Of a stretch of DNA of 64,000 nt, positions 50,071-58,973 are shown one piece after another. The stretch is taken from positions 4,256-68,255 of the forward strand of contig CAYOQK010000062.1 of NCBI GenBank assembly GCA_964406105.1, in the 5' to 3' direction. Source of the DNA: WGAB01 sp964406105 (lineage in GTDB: Bacteria; Hydrothermota; Hydrothermia; WGAB01). Numbering within the stretch: the stretch's first letter is position 1; each line of letters begins with the position of its first letter. The position numbers were made by a program, and so were the translations under genes. The notes under the pieces are model-generated. The model did no database searches. It was not told the origin of the DNA and saw only the letters and a program-made list of their open reading frames with translations.

Positions 50071-51087
50071 ATGTTTCGGGTCGCATTGGACGCCCTCGGT
50101 ACCGATCGGGCCCCAGAGCCTGAGGTGCAGGGGGCATTGCAAGCCGTCCAAGCCTTTCCCGACTTGGAAGTCCTGCTTGTGGGCCACCGAGAAGTGGTGG
50201 GCCCTCACCTCAAGGGCACGCACCACCCTCGGATTCATCTCATCCACGCTGAGCAACGCGTGGAAATGACCGACAAGCCCTCCGTAGCCCTGAAGAGCAA
50301 ACCCCGGTCTTCCATTGCCGAGGGGCTGCGCCTGCTGAAGGAAGGCCAGGCCCACGCCTTTGTGTCGGCGGGCAACACGGGCGCCGTGATGGCCTTCTCC
50401 TTGTTCGTCCTGGGCCGAGTGAAGGGCATCAAACGCCCAGCGATTGGGGCCTTTTTCCCCACCACCCAACGGCCAGCCTTGGTGTTGGACGTCGGGGCCA
50501 ACGCCGTGGTCAAACCCCTGCATCTGTACCAATTCGCCTGGATGGGGTCCCTGTTTTATGCCCACATGTTTGGTGAGGATCGCCCCAGGGTGGGCCTCCT
50601 ATCCATCGGAGAAGAAGCCACCAAGGGCAACGAAACCGTTATTGAGGCCCGAAAACTCATGGAACAGGACACGGATCTGAACTTTGTGGGGTTCGTGGAG
50701 GGGAACGACGTGCTGTTTGCTCGGGCCGATGTGGTGGTCACCGATGGGTTTACGGGCAATGTGATGCTGAAGTTTGGCGAGGGCGTGGTGAGCTTCATCG
50801 CCCGCTTGGTGCGGGCCGAGATCAAACGCGATCCCTTGGCCCTGGCGGGTGCCCTTTTGGTAAAGGGCGCCCTGAATCGCGTGAAAAAACACATTGACTA
50901 CGAGGAATATGGGGGAAGTCCCCTCATGGGAGTGAACGGGGTGGTGATGATCGCCCATGGCCGTTCCTCGGCCCGTGCCATCATGAACGCTCTGAAACAT
51001 GCCCGCCACCTGGCCGAGGAACGTGTGGTGGAATTGGTGGGGGAACAGATCCGCCGCAGCGCCGGCGAAGAGGGGGTTACCACCTAA
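50071..51087 (+). CDS. plsX: Phosphate acyltransferase PlsX
   Basis: A 338-residue peripheral membrane enzyme that makes acyl phosphate from acyl-ACP, the first step of phospholipid synthesis in many bacteria. Motifs: VALDALGTDRAPEPE (the usual DAMGGD is DALGTD here), FVSAGNTGAVMAFSLF, VLDVGANAVVKP, LSIGEEATKGNE, and VVTDGFTGNVMLKFGEG. The end overlaps the convergent barrel gene by 11 nt. Confidence 0.95.
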   Translation: MFRVALDALGTDRAPEPEVQGALQAVQAFPDLEVLLVGHREVVGPHLKGTHHPRIHLIHAEQRVEMTDKPSVALKSKPRSSIAEGLRLLKEGQAHAFVSAGNTGAVMAFSLFVLGRVKGIKRPAIGAFFPTTQRPALVLDVGANAVVKPLHLYQFAWMGSLFYAHMFGEDRPRVGLLSIGEEATKGNETVIEARKLMEQDTDLNFVGFVEGNDVLFARADVVVTDGFTGNVMLKFGEGVVSFIARLVRAEIKRDPLALAGALLVKGALNRVKKHIDYEEYGGSPLMGVNGVVMIAHGRSSARAIMNALKHARHLAEERVVELVGEQIRRSAGEEGVTT

Positions 51088-52603
51088 CCTGCCATGACAG
51101 GCTCACCGCCCAGAAGGGAGGAGCCTGGTTCCGTCGGATCCGTTTCACCTCTCCCCGTAGGGAAGCGGCCTCCACCATAGCCCCTGCAGCCCATTCCCGC
51201 TGTTGGCGACGAAACCGATCGCCAGGCGTCCGTTCCTGTCGGTCCAGGAGTTCCCAAAGGAGCCAGCCTGCCCCTGAGGCCACCCGCACGGTGCGGAGCC
51301 GCAGAGCCGCGCGTCCTTCTGCGGTTTCTCTCCGCACCACAAATACCCATCGGCCCCTTTGGGGCTCCTCCAGATAGGTACCGTTTTGTTGCCAACGGAA
51401 ACGAAGTGCGGCCCGAAACCATGTCCCCGGAAACTCCAGTTCGCTTTGCAGGTATCGGACCAGCAGGTTTCGGGCCGGTGCAAAGCGGTACAGGGAGTAA
51501 AGAGCGGCGATCTCCGTGTGATGGATCCACCGCAGGGTGGCTGTGGTGGCCCGGAGCCGGTAGGTTTGATCCTGTCGGCTGTAGGCCGATCGGGTAGGGT
51601 GCAGGTACACCTCATCCGTGATCTTGCCCACAAACTGCAGGTCCACCTGGGGCAATCCATGGGCCTCTTGAGGCGTGGACCAGCGGGCCTCCGTGCGGAG
51701 GACCCGCCGGTCGCGGCGATTAAAGGCGAATACTGCGGGTGGATCCTTCCGTTGCAAGGAAACCTGGAGCCGGGCCTCAAAGGTGCCGCCGTGCACCCTT
51801 TCCTGGGTTTCCGTGTACAGCACATGCTCTTGGATCTGCGAGAGCCCAGAGAACCGGGTGTAGCGATAGAAACTGCGCCGGACCTCTAAGCCTGCCTTGC
51901 GGCGGTGGTGGTGGATCTCCAGGTGGAATCGGCCCTCCAGACGCGTGCCGGACCGCACTTGGTCCCATTGGAACCGGCGGTGTTCTCCGGTGAGGTCCAG
52001 GGCCACCTCTCCCAGGGTGCCTTCCCAGCGTCCCCCTAAGGCCAGTGAGGCCTCCTGCTGGTGCTCCGTTTCCCGGCTGAGGGGGTACCGAAAGTCCAGA
52101 AGACGGAGGGAAACCATAGGGGTGCCCGGCCGCCTCCACTGGGCGGAGGCCCGGCGGAACAGGGTGGTGTATCGCAGGTGAAGCGAGGCGATTCCTTGGT
52201 AAATCGGGCCCTCCACCTGCAGAGTGGGCCCCAGATCGGTGCGGGCCCCCTGCACGGTGGCAAAACGGTGGGCCCGAATCCCGGGGATCAGATGCCACGT
52301 GTGCCACCGGTAACGGTACTGCACCTCCCCTGAGACCTGATGTGAGCGGCTGTGGCGGCTGCCCTCTTGCACGTATCCCCAGCGGATCTCCACAGGCCAT
52401 GGGGCCCAAGCCCAAAAACCCTCCTGTTGCCATCGCCAGCGTTGAAGAAACTGGTCGTTTTTGTAGTGCAAGGACACCACACTTCGGCCCCAGGGGTGTT
52501 GACCCTCCACAGACCACACCCCTTGGCTGAGGTCTTGGTATGTGAGATGTTGAAGGGAGAGGCTCACGTGGGCCAGCAGGGCCAAAAGCCAGGTGGGGTT
52601 CAC
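51077..52603 (-). CDS. Predicted outer-membrane beta-barrel protein
   Basis: I do not recognise the family. The 508-residue protein starts with a signal-like stretch (LLALLAHVSLSLQHLTYQ) and then shows about 25 alternating strands, many with aromatic ends (VSLHYKNDQFLQRWRWQQEG, FRAALRFRWQQNGTYLE). The last residues, AVSLSWQVRW, end in an aromatic residue as in BAM-inserted barrels. It is rich in Arg, Gln and Trp. GTG start at 52603 overlaps the hslV stop, so it is cotranscribed with acpP-fabF-hslV. Confidence 0.68.
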   Translation of the reverse strand: MNPTWLLALLAHVSLSLQHLTYQDLSQGVWSVEGQHPWGRSVVSLHYKNDQFLQRWRWQQEGFWAWAPWPVEIRWGYVQEGSRHSRSHQVSGEVQYRYRWHTWHLIPGIRAHRFATVQGARTDLGPTLQVEGPIYQGIASLHLRYTTLFRRASAQWRRPGTPMVSLRLLDFRYPLSRETEHQQEASLALGGRWEGTLGEVALDLTGEHRRFQWDQVRSGTRLEGRFHLEIHHHRRKAGLEVRRSFYRYTRFSGLSQIQEHVLYTETQERVHGGTFEARLQVSLQRKDPPAVFAFNRRDRRVLRTEARWSTPQEAHGLPQVDLQFVGKITDEVYLHPTRSAYSRQDQTYRLRATTATLRWIHHTEIAALYSLYRFAPARNLLVRYLQSELEFPGTWFRAALRFRWQQNGTYLEEPQRGRWVFVVRRETAEGRAALRLRTVRVASGAGWLLWELLDRQERTPGDRFRRQQREWAAGAMVEAASLRGEVKRIRRNQAPPFWAVSLSWQVRW

Positions 52604-53139
52604 AGGACGAGCAGGGTGATGTGGTGGTTCGTGTAGATGTCAATCTCGGCGGCGATGCCCAGGGCTTCCTGGACCACCTGAGTGAGGGGCAGGTCGCTGA
52701 AACGGAGCAGGGCCTTGGCTGCGGCGTAGGCATAGGGGCCGCCCGAGCCGATGGCCACGATGCGGTCTTCGGGCTCAATCACGTCTCCCGACCCTGAAAC
52801 GATGAAGGCGTGTTCCCGGTCCAGGACGGCCAGCACAGCCTCCAGTCGTCGCAACACACGGTCCGATCGCCAATCCTTTGCGAGTTCCACCACGGCGCGG
52901 GGCAGTTGGCCCCGGGCCTCCTCCAGTTTCCGTTCCATGCGTTCAAACAGGGCAAGGGAATCGGCGGCAGCGCCGGCGAAGCCAGCCAGCACTTGGCCCT
53001 TGTAGAGTTTGCGCACCTTTTGGGCCTGGTGTTTCAGGATGGTGGTGCCCAGGGTCACCTGACCGTCCGAGGCGATCACGGCTTGGCCGTCCTTTACGAT
53101 GCCCAGGATGGTGGTGGCGTGGAGCCGGAGCCCGGCCAT
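52600..53139 (-). CDS. hslV: ATP-dependent protease subunit HslV
   Basis: A 179-residue proteasome-like peptidase. The N-terminal RLHATTILGIVKDGQAVIASDGQVTLG has the TT pair at residues 9-10. The first Thr becomes the catalytic N-terminus after removal of the short propeptide, as in other HslV with propeptides. Other motifs are KVRKLYKGQVLAGFAGAAADSLALFERME and GSGGPYAYAAAKALL. The ATP-driven partner HslU is not in the window. The ATG lies 1 nt after the fabF stop. Confidence 0.93.
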   Translation of the reverse strand: MAGLRLHATTILGIVKDGQAVIASDGQVTLGTTILKHQAQKVRKLYKGQVLAGFAGAAADSLALFERMERKLEEARGQLPRAVVELAKDWRSDRVLRRLEAVLAVLDREHAFIVSGSGDVIEPEDRIVAIGSGGPYAYAAAKALLRFSDLPLTQVVQEALGIAAEIDIYTNHHITLLVL

Positions 53140-53140
53140 C

Positions 53141-54379
53141 TCATTCCTCAAACCGGCTGACCACCAGGGTTGCATTATGGCCACCGAAACCAAAGGAGTT
53201 GGTCAAAGCGTGGCGGATGGACACCTCTCGGGCCCCCTCGGGCACGTAGTCCAGGTCGCACTCCGGATCCGGATGCTCCAGATTCCGGGTAGGGTGCACC
53301 CGTTGGTGGTACACCGATAGCACTGTAGCGATGAACTCTGCGCCCCCCGAGGCTCCCAGGAGATGCCCGATCATGGATTTGGTGGAGGAAATAGGGATCT
53401 TGTAAGCGTGTTCCCCGAACAGCCGCTTGATGGCCAGGGTTTCAATCTTGTCGTTGAGGGGGGTGGAGGTGCCATGGGCGTTGATGTAGTCAATTTCTTC
53501 GGGTTGGAGGCCGGCCGATGCCAACGCGAGTTGCATGGAACGGTAGGCGCCCTCCCCTTCGGGGTGGGGAGCGGTGATGTGATGGGCGTCTTCGGTGGCG
53601 CCGTAGCCGGTGATCTCGGCGTAGATCCGGGCGCCACGTCGGCGAGCGTGGTCCAAGGATTCCAGCACCACAATGCCGGCCCCTTCTCCCATTACGAAAC
53701 CGTCGCGTTCGGCATCAAAGGGCCTGGAAGCCCGATGGGGTTCGTCGTTGCGGGTGGACAGGGCCCGCATGTTGCTGAAGCCAGCCACGGCCAAGGGGGT
53801 TAAGGGGGCTTCGGCGCCGCCGGTCACGATGACGTCGGCGTCCCCCCGTTGGATCATGCGGAAGGCTTCGCCGATGGCATTGGTGGCCGAGGCGCAGGCC
53901 GACACTACGCAGAAGTTGGGCCCTTTAAAGCCGTACTTCATGGCCACGGCGCCTGCAGCCATATCCGGGATCATCATGGGCACGAGGAAGGGCGACACCT
54001 TTTCGGGTCCATGGGCCACCATCTTGCGGAGTTCCTGCTCCAAGGTGATCACCCCACCGATGCCCGAGGCGATGATCACGCCCACTCGGTAGGGATCCAC
54101 TTGGTCCAGGCGGGCGTCCTCCAAGGCTTCGGCCGCAGCGTACAGGGCGAACACGGTATACAGGTCTTGCCGGCGAACCTCCTTTCGGCTCAGTCGCTGA
54201 AGGGGATCAAAGTCCTTGACCTCTCCGGCGATCTGGACAGGGAGGCCGGTGACATCAAACCGGGTGATGCGGCCGATGCCGTTCTCACCGGCCAGCAAGG
54301 CCTGCCAGTAGGTGGGAACATCGTGGCCCAGGGGGTTTACCGTCCCCAGGCCGGTGATTACAACACGGCGAGAGTTCAT
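53141..54379 (-). CDS. fabF: 3-oxoacyl-ACP synthase II FabF
   Basis: A 412-residue condensing enzyme of fatty acid synthesis. N-terminal VVITGLGTVNPLGHDVPTYWQ. The catalytic Cys lies in VSACASATNAIGEAF (about residue 164), and the two His residues in NAHGTSTPLND and KSMIGHLLGASGG. The end NSFGFGGHNATLVV is typical. It lies 19 nt after acpP, the standard acpP-fabF order. Confidence 0.96.
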   Translation of the reverse strand: MNSRRVVITGLGTVNPLGHDVPTYWQALLAGENGIGRITRFDVTGLPVQIAGEVKDFDPLQRLSRKEVRRQDLYTVFALYAAAEALEDARLDQVDPYRVGVIIASGIGGVITLEQELRKMVAHGPEKVSPFLVPMMIPDMAAGAVAMKYGFKGPNFCVVSACASATNAIGEAFRMIQRGDADVIVTGGAEAPLTPLAVAGFSNMRALSTRNDEPHRASRPFDAERDGFVMGEGAGIVVLESLDHARRRGARIYAEITGYGATEDAHHITAPHPEGEGAYRSMQLALASAGLQPEEIDYINAHGTSTPLNDKIETLAIKRLFGEHAYKIPISSTKSMIGHLLGASGGAEFIATVLSVYHQRVHPTRNLEHPDPECDLDYVPEGAREVSIRHALTNSFGFGGHNATLVVSRFEE

Positions 54380-54398
54380 AGAGATGGGTGGGGAACCC

Positions 54399-54671
54399 TT
54401 AGGCTGCGGTGGTTCCCTCTTCGTTCAACTTTTCGTAGATGTAGTCCACCACGCTCTGGACCGTGGTGAGTTTTTCTACGTCTTCGTCGGGTACCTTAAT
54501 GCCGAACTCGTCTTCCAGTTTCATGGTGAGTTCCACGAGATCCAGGGAGTCGGCACCCAGGTCTTCCTGGAACCGGGCGTCCGGGGTCACGCTATCGGGT
54601 TCCACTTCCAGTTCCTCAGCGATGACTTTTCGGAGAATCTCATAGATCTCGTCCTTGGATTTGGCTGCCAT
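54399..54671 (-). CDS. acpP: Acyl carrier protein
   Basis: A 90-residue acidic protein carrying the growing acyl chain. The phosphopantetheine attachment site is DSLDLVEL with Ser at residue 42, within LGADSLDLVELTMKLEDEF. A strong ribosome site (AAGGAGG) precedes the ATG. First of the acpP-fabF-hslV-barrel operon, just below tRNA-Leu(CAG). Confidence 0.96.
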   Translation of the reverse strand: MAAKSKDEIYEILRKVIAEELEVEPDSVTPDARFQEDLGADSLDLVELTMKLEDEFGIKVPDEDVEKLTTVQSVVDYIYEKLNEEGTTAA

Positions 54672-54709
54672 TATGAACCTCCTTGCATTAAGGGCCGAAA
54701 AAGAAAAAG

Positions 54710-54793
54710 TGCCGGAGGGGGGACTCGAACCCCCACGGGATTGCTCCCACTGGGTCCTGAACCCAGCGCGTCTGCCAATTCCGCCACCCCGGC
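54710..54793 (-). tRNA. tRNA-Leu (CAG)
   Basis: Acceptor stem GCCGGGG/CTCCGGC, anticodon loop TTCAGGA, variable arm TGGGAGCAATCCCG and T-arm GGTTCGAGTCC. Discriminator A; CCA is not encoded. Confidence 0.95.
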
Positions 54794-54813
54794 ACTCCTA
54801 TCCAAGCGGTGGA

Positions 54814-54843
54814 ATTATAACCGTCGGAGCCGTCAAGGGTCAA
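54814..54843 (-). promoter_or_regulatory. Promoter of tRNA-Leu(CAG), possibly also acpP
   Basis: Minus strand TTGACC (54843-54838), an 18-nt spacer and a perfect TATAAT (54819-54814). It is 20 nt above the tRNA 5' end. No terminator separates the tRNA from acpP. Confidence 0.7.
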
Positions 54844-54913
54844 GGCCTTCACTCCTCCTGCTCCATACGAGGCCTTAAACTTTGAAATCCTGACAAAAAA
54901 CAGGAGGTTTTTG

Positions 54914-55987
54914 ATGGATCGCACCGAAACCCTGCTGAGGGAGTTGACCCAAGCCTTCGGACCACCGGGCTTTGAGGACGAGGTTCGGGAGATTGTGAAA
55001 CGCGAGTTCCAACGGGCCGATGAGGTGCTGACCGATCGGCTGGGCTCCGTTATTGCCAAGAAGTGCGGAACTTCAGAACGACCCCGCATCCTCTTCGCTG
55101 GACATATGGACGAGGTGGGCCTCATCGTCAAAGGCTTCACCAAGGAAGGGTTCGTAAAGGTGGAGGCCCTGGGTGGGTGGACCACCGACCAACTCATCGG
55201 ACAGCGGGTTCGCATCCGCACCCAAAAGGGCGATTTCTACGGCGTTGTGGGAACCTTGCCTCCCCATCTTCGTCGGACCGAGGAGGCCCGCCGCAAATTG
55301 CCAGAACTCAAGGATCTCTTTGTGGACTTTGGGGTGGATAAGGATTTTGATCCCCGAAAGGAACTCGGAATCCGCATCGGCGACCCCATTGTGCCCGTGG
55401 GCGATTTTCTGATCTCCGGAAACCCCAAGGTGTACATCGCCAAGGCCTTTGATGACCGGGAAGGCGTGGCACGACTGATCCGCATCTTGGACGAGATCCA
55501 GAACCTGGAACACCCCAATACCGTTTACCTCGCAGCAGTGGTTCAGGAGGAAGTAGGCCTGCGCGGAGCCGGCACCTCAGCCTGGGTGGTGGACCCCGAT
55601 GTGGCCCTGGCCCTGGATGTGTCGCTGGCCGAGGATGTGCCCGGCTTGGAGTCCTTTACCGAAGCACGCTTTGGAGGCGGTGTGACCATCGTGGTGACCG
55701 ATCGCACCATGGTGGCCCATCGCCGGTTCCGAGACTTCCTGATCAGCGTGGCCGAAGAAGAGAACATTCCGTACCACCTGGCCACCGTGATGGGGGGCTA
55801 CGACACAGGGCGAATCCATCTGCTTCGCCAGGGCGTTCCCTCGGCGGTGCTGGGCGTGCCCTCTCGGTACATCCATGGGTTCCATTCCATGATCCACCGG
55901 GACGACTTTGACGCCGCCGTGAACCTGGCTGTGGCCGTGATCAAGCGGCTGGATGCCTCGGTGCTCCAAGACTTCGTCGCCTACTGA
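54914..55987 (+). CDS. M42-family metalloaminopeptidase
   Basis: A 357-residue dinuclear-metal peptidase of the M42 family (glutamyl aminopeptidase/FrvX type). Metal and catalytic motifs: FAGHMDEVGLIV (His64, Asp66), AKAFDDREG, VVQEEVGLRGAGT, ALDVSLAEDVPG, and the final SRYIHGFHSMIHRDDF. Such enzymes degrade peptides in the cytoplasm as large tetrahedral assemblies and are common in thermophiles. The ATG at 54914 has AGGAGG 6 nt ahead. trmI follows after one base. Confidence 0.93.
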   Translation: MDRTETLLRELTQAFGPPGFEDEVREIVKREFQRADEVLTDRLGSVIAKKCGTSERPRILFAGHMDEVGLIVKGFTKEGFVKVEALGGWTTDQLIGQRVRIRTQKGDFYGVVGTLPPHLRRTEEARRKLPELKDLFVDFGVDKDFDPRKELGIRIGDPIVPVGDFLISGNPKVYIAKAFDDREGVARLIRILDEIQNLEHPNTVYLAAVVQEEVGLRGAGTSAWVVDPDVALALDVSLAEDVPGLESFTEARFGGGVTIVVTDRTMVAHRRFRDFLISVAEEENIPYHLATVMGGYDTGRIHLLRQGVPSAVLGVPSRYIHGFHSMIHRDDFDAAVNLAVAVIKRLDASVLQDFVAY

Positions 55988-55988
55988 G

Positions 55989-56771
55989 ATGCACACCAAA
56001 CCCCGCCCGGGTGAGTTGGTTCTCCTGTACGCGGAAGAGGATGATTCCCGGTTCTTCTTGGAGTACCAACCGGGGCTGAAGAAGTCCACCCATTTGGGCA
56101 ATGTGGTGCTCCCGCCCGAGGACCAGGTGCACTTTGGTATGCCCCTGGTGAGCAATACTGGGGCTCGGTTCTACCTGTTGCCTCCGTCCACCGCCGATTT
56201 GGCCCTGCGGGTTCGGCGAAAAACCAACATCATTTACCCCAAGGACGCCGGATTGATCCTGATGGAAACCGGTATCCAAGCCGGCAGCCGGGTGGTGGAG
56301 GTGGGCACGGGTTCAGGAGCCTTGACCATTGTGTTGGCCCGAGCGGTGGGCCCTGAGGGGCGTGTGTACACCTTTGAACGCCGTCAGGACCTGCTGGAGA
56401 ACGCCCGCCGCAATGTAGAACGGGCGGGTATGGCCCATCGCGTGCAGTTCCATCTGTTGGATCCCGCTCGCCAGGGCTTTGGGGTTACAGACGCCGATGC
56501 CGTGATCGTGGATGTCCCCGAACCCTGGACCTTAGTGGCCGCAGCGCACGCAGCCCTTAAAGGGGGTGGAGCGTGGGCCTCGCTCTCCCCAACCATCAAC
56601 CAGGTGGACCTTACCGTGCGGTTCCTGCAGGGCCTCTTTACCCGAATTCGGACGGTGGAGGTGCTGCTCCGAGAGATGCTGATCCGGGAGGGACGCATCC
56701 GGCCCCGAGAGCGAATGGTTTCCCACACGGGCTATCTCACCTTTGCCCAGAAGGTGCTGTACTACGAGTAG
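55989..56771 (+). CDS. trmI: tRNA (adenine58-N1)-methyltransferase TrmI
   Basis: A 260-residue enzyme that makes m1A58 in the T-loop of tRNA, a modification common in thermophiles and actinobacteria. The N-terminal domain has QPGLKKSTHLGNVVLPPEDQVHFG; the Rossmann motif is VVEVGTGSGALTIVLARAVGPEG (about residues 102-124), followed by VDVPEPW. The C-terminus has RERMVSHTGYLTFAQK. The ATG at 55989 is 1 nt after the M42 stop. Its tail overlaps the convergent gene by 35 nt. Confidence 0.92.
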   Translation: MHTKPRPGELVLLYAEEDDSRFFLEYQPGLKKSTHLGNVVLPPEDQVHFGMPLVSNTGARFYLLPPSTADLALRVRRKTNIIYPKDAGLILMETGIQAGSRVVEVGTGSGALTIVLARAVGPEGRVYTFERRQDLLENARRNVERAGMAHRVQFHLLDPARQGFGVTDADAVIVDVPEPWTLVAAAHAALKGGGAWASLSPTINQVDLTVRFLQGLFTRIRTVEVLLREMLIREGRIRPRERMVSHTGYLTFAQKVLYYE

Positions 56772-57417
56772 ATCCAGGGATGCGATCCCAACGGATCGCC
56801 AGGAAACCCGCGTAGGGATCCAGGGTTTCCTCAATGCGGTCCCGGATCACGGGCTGCCCCGGAGGCGAGAACAGGGTGGAAACCTCCCGCACCCGAAGGA
56901 AACCAGCCCGGTAGGCCACACTGTCCAAATCGGCCACGGTGTAAAAGGTGGCGGCACGGTAAAAGGGGTGCCCTTGGGCGCGTTTCCTTAGGTAGTACTC
57001 GCCCCACGGGCTATCGGCGGGCACCAGGCCGGTGATCACCGAGCCGTTGGGTTTCAGCACCCGAGCGATTTCTTCCAGGGCCCGTTGCAGGTCTTCCAAG
57101 AAGCACAGGGTTACGATTAGGAACACGGTGCCAAAGGCGCCATTGCGAAAGGGCAAAGCCTCGGCCACCCCTTGAACCACCTGGATACCGCGTTGTTTGG
57201 CCATCTTTAAGAGGTTCCACGCAGGGTCCAGGCCATAGGGGATCTCCAGGGCTACGGCGAACCGACCGCTGCCCACCCCCACCTCTAACCAGGGCCGGGG
57301 AGTTCCCTCAGCCGCCCGAGCCAGGGCCTCCCGCTCGTAGGGAAACACGGATTGGCCCAGAGGCCCATCGTACCAGCGGTCATACCGCTGGGCCAGGGTG
57401 TCAAAGATCCTGTTCAT
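56737..57417 (-). CDS. SAM-dependent methyltransferase, class I (type 11)
   Basis: A 226-residue methyltransferase of unknown substrate. Motif I is WLEVGVGSGRFA (residues 43-54), the acidic residue lies in YGLDPAWNLL, and ALPFRNGAFGTVFLIVTLCFLEDLQRALEEIARVLKPNG is the typical type-11 core. The N-terminus NRIFDTLAQRYDRWYDG matches the family start. Its ATG overlaps the thyX stop (ATGA). Confidence 0.85.
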   Translation of the reverse strand: MNRIFDTLAQRYDRWYDGPLGQSVFPYEREALARAAEGTPRPWLEVGVGSGRFAVALEIPYGLDPAWNLLKMAKQRGIQVVQGVAEALPFRNGAFGTVFLIVTLCFLEDLQRALEEIARVLKPNGSVITGLVPADSPWGEYYLRKRAQGHPFYRAATFYTVADLDSVAYRAGFLRVREVSTLFSPPGQPVIRDRIEETLDPYAGFLAIRWDRIPGSTRSTAPSGQR

Positions 57418-58946
57418 AGCACGCGCTCCATTTCTGGGGGTTCCAGGAGCCACACTTGCACACCGCAGTATCGGGCTCCTTCAGGACAATACGGTCGTTT
57501 GCCCGCACGCTTCCGGAGCCAACAGGGGGGGCGCAGATATTGAGCGATCCCAGGGTTGACTTGGCTGATTTGCTGCACCTCCTGGTGGGTAACCCGCCAG
57601 ATTTCCTCTTGAGCGTTGTAGCACAGGCGCATGGCCACCTTATGGCGAAAGGCCAAAAGGTTGAAGGTTTCGTAAAACCGAACGGCTACGGCATTGGGCA
57701 AGAGATATAACAGGTGTTCCGGGGCCATACCCCGCCGGTGGAGGTCCAGTAAGCGGTCCCAAAGTTGCTGGAGGGTGTCGTGATAGAGGTGCAGGAGTTC
57801 CGGATCCTGTTGCACCAGGGCAGGGGTGAGGTAGTCTGGAAACTCGGGAAACCGAAGCCGCGGGCGTGATGCCGGGGTCATCCGATGCCTTTGGTCCTGG
57901 GAGTCGGCTGTGTGGCTGAGTTTCTTTTGGAAGGTCCAACAGGCGTGCAACAGGGGCTGTGTGGTTTTCAGGTGGTATGTGAGGTTCAGGGGCTCAGCCA
58001 GCAAGGGGTTGTGGGCCGGATCCAGCATTTCGGCCAGGGCCTGGGCATCACTGAGGGTGGGTTGGCCTGTGGCGGTTCGGTACGCCTGGGCCAGCAGGTG
58101 TTCCAACGAGGGGTTGGGATTCAATAGACGGCTTTGGCCTTGCCCTATCGTTTGGTCAAAGGCCTGGGCCTCGGTCTCGGTGAGCAGCGGCTCACCTGGT
58201 GGGACATCGGGTGGGGGTTGGGGGGGCTCTTGCAGGAGGAGAGCAAAGTCCGGGTCTTGGTCCAGCACGGCTTGGATCATGGCGTTGACCAACCGGCGCG
58301 CCTCGGCAGGGGCATCCGTGTGGTTCACGATCTGATGGTACCGAAGGAGCGTTAAAGCGGACACGGTGTGGTGCAGATAGGCCTGGGTGGCCAAGGGCAG
58401 CACATAGCGGGCCACCTCCCAGGCCCGTGTGAGGATCATCCGACGCCAACGTTTCACTTGGAAGTCGCGGTGAGGAAAACGGGCGCGGAGAATCGCCTCT
58501 ACCTGGGGCATCAATGCCTCAGCGAGTTGGCGATACCGCTCAATAAGGAATTCTAACACCCCGTCATAGGCCTCTTGATACCGTTGGGGCAATTCGGGCG
58601 GGCGATACATGTTCTCGGGTTTCACCTGCACGTACCGCTGGCTCACCTGTTCGGAGTTGTAAAAGGGATGGTTGTGCAAGAGCGACCACACCAGCAGCCG
58701 GGATACGCCGGTAAGGGCGAAGTGGAACTGCACGTGCTGGATGGTGGTGTGATGTCCGGACCGGTACAGGTCTTGCACCAGGGTGTCTCGCCGTTGCCGT
58801 TGGCTTTGGGATCGGGGCGAGTCGGGAGGGGCGAGCACAGCGTCGGGCAGCACAATGCCCTTGGAGGAGTAGCAAGTGCGGGCAGCGGCGGCGATGGTGT
58901 TCAGGGATTGAGGAGTGGCCGCCACCAACTGTACCGAGAGTTCCAT
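57414..58946 (-). CDS. thyX: Tandem ThyX-like flavin-dependent thymidylate synthase homologue
   Basis: A 510-residue protein, twice the usual ThyX length, with one ThyX-like unit in each half. The first unit has HHTTIQHVQFHFALTGVSRLLVWSLL, followed by a region where the usual RHRxxSxNxxSxRY reads HNHPFYNSEQVSQRY. The second unit has SHTADSQDQRHRMTPASRP, which keeps RHR. ThyX converts dUMP to dTMP with FAD and folate. Whether this protein does so, or is a member of a double-domain subgroup with another role, cannot be told from sequence. No thyA or standard thyX is in the window. It overlaps the methyltransferase gene. Confidence 0.82.
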   Translation of the reverse strand: MELSVQLVAATPQSLNTIAAAARTCYSSKGIVLPDAVLAPPDSPRSQSQRQRRDTLVQDLYRSGHHTTIQHVQFHFALTGVSRLLVWSLLHNHPFYNSEQVSQRYVQVKPENMYRPPELPQRYQEAYDGVLEFLIERYRQLAEALMPQVEAILRARFPHRDFQVKRWRRMILTRAWEVARYVLPLATQAYLHHTVSALTLLRYHQIVNHTDAPAEARRLVNAMIQAVLDQDPDFALLLQEPPQPPPDVPPGEPLLTETEAQAFDQTIGQGQSRLLNPNPSLEHLLAQAYRTATGQPTLSDAQALAEMLDPAHNPLLAEPLNLTYHLKTTQPLLHACWTFQKKLSHTADSQDQRHRMTPASRPRLRFPEFPDYLTPALVQQDPELLHLYHDTLQQLWDRLLDLHRRGMAPEHLLYLLPNAVAVRFYETFNLLAFRHKVAMRLCYNAQEEIWRVTHQEVQQISQVNPGIAQYLRPPCWLRKRAGKRPYCPEGARYCGVQVWLLEPPEMERVL

Positions 58947-58973
58947 GACGGCAGAAATTTTAAGGGGCCCGAC

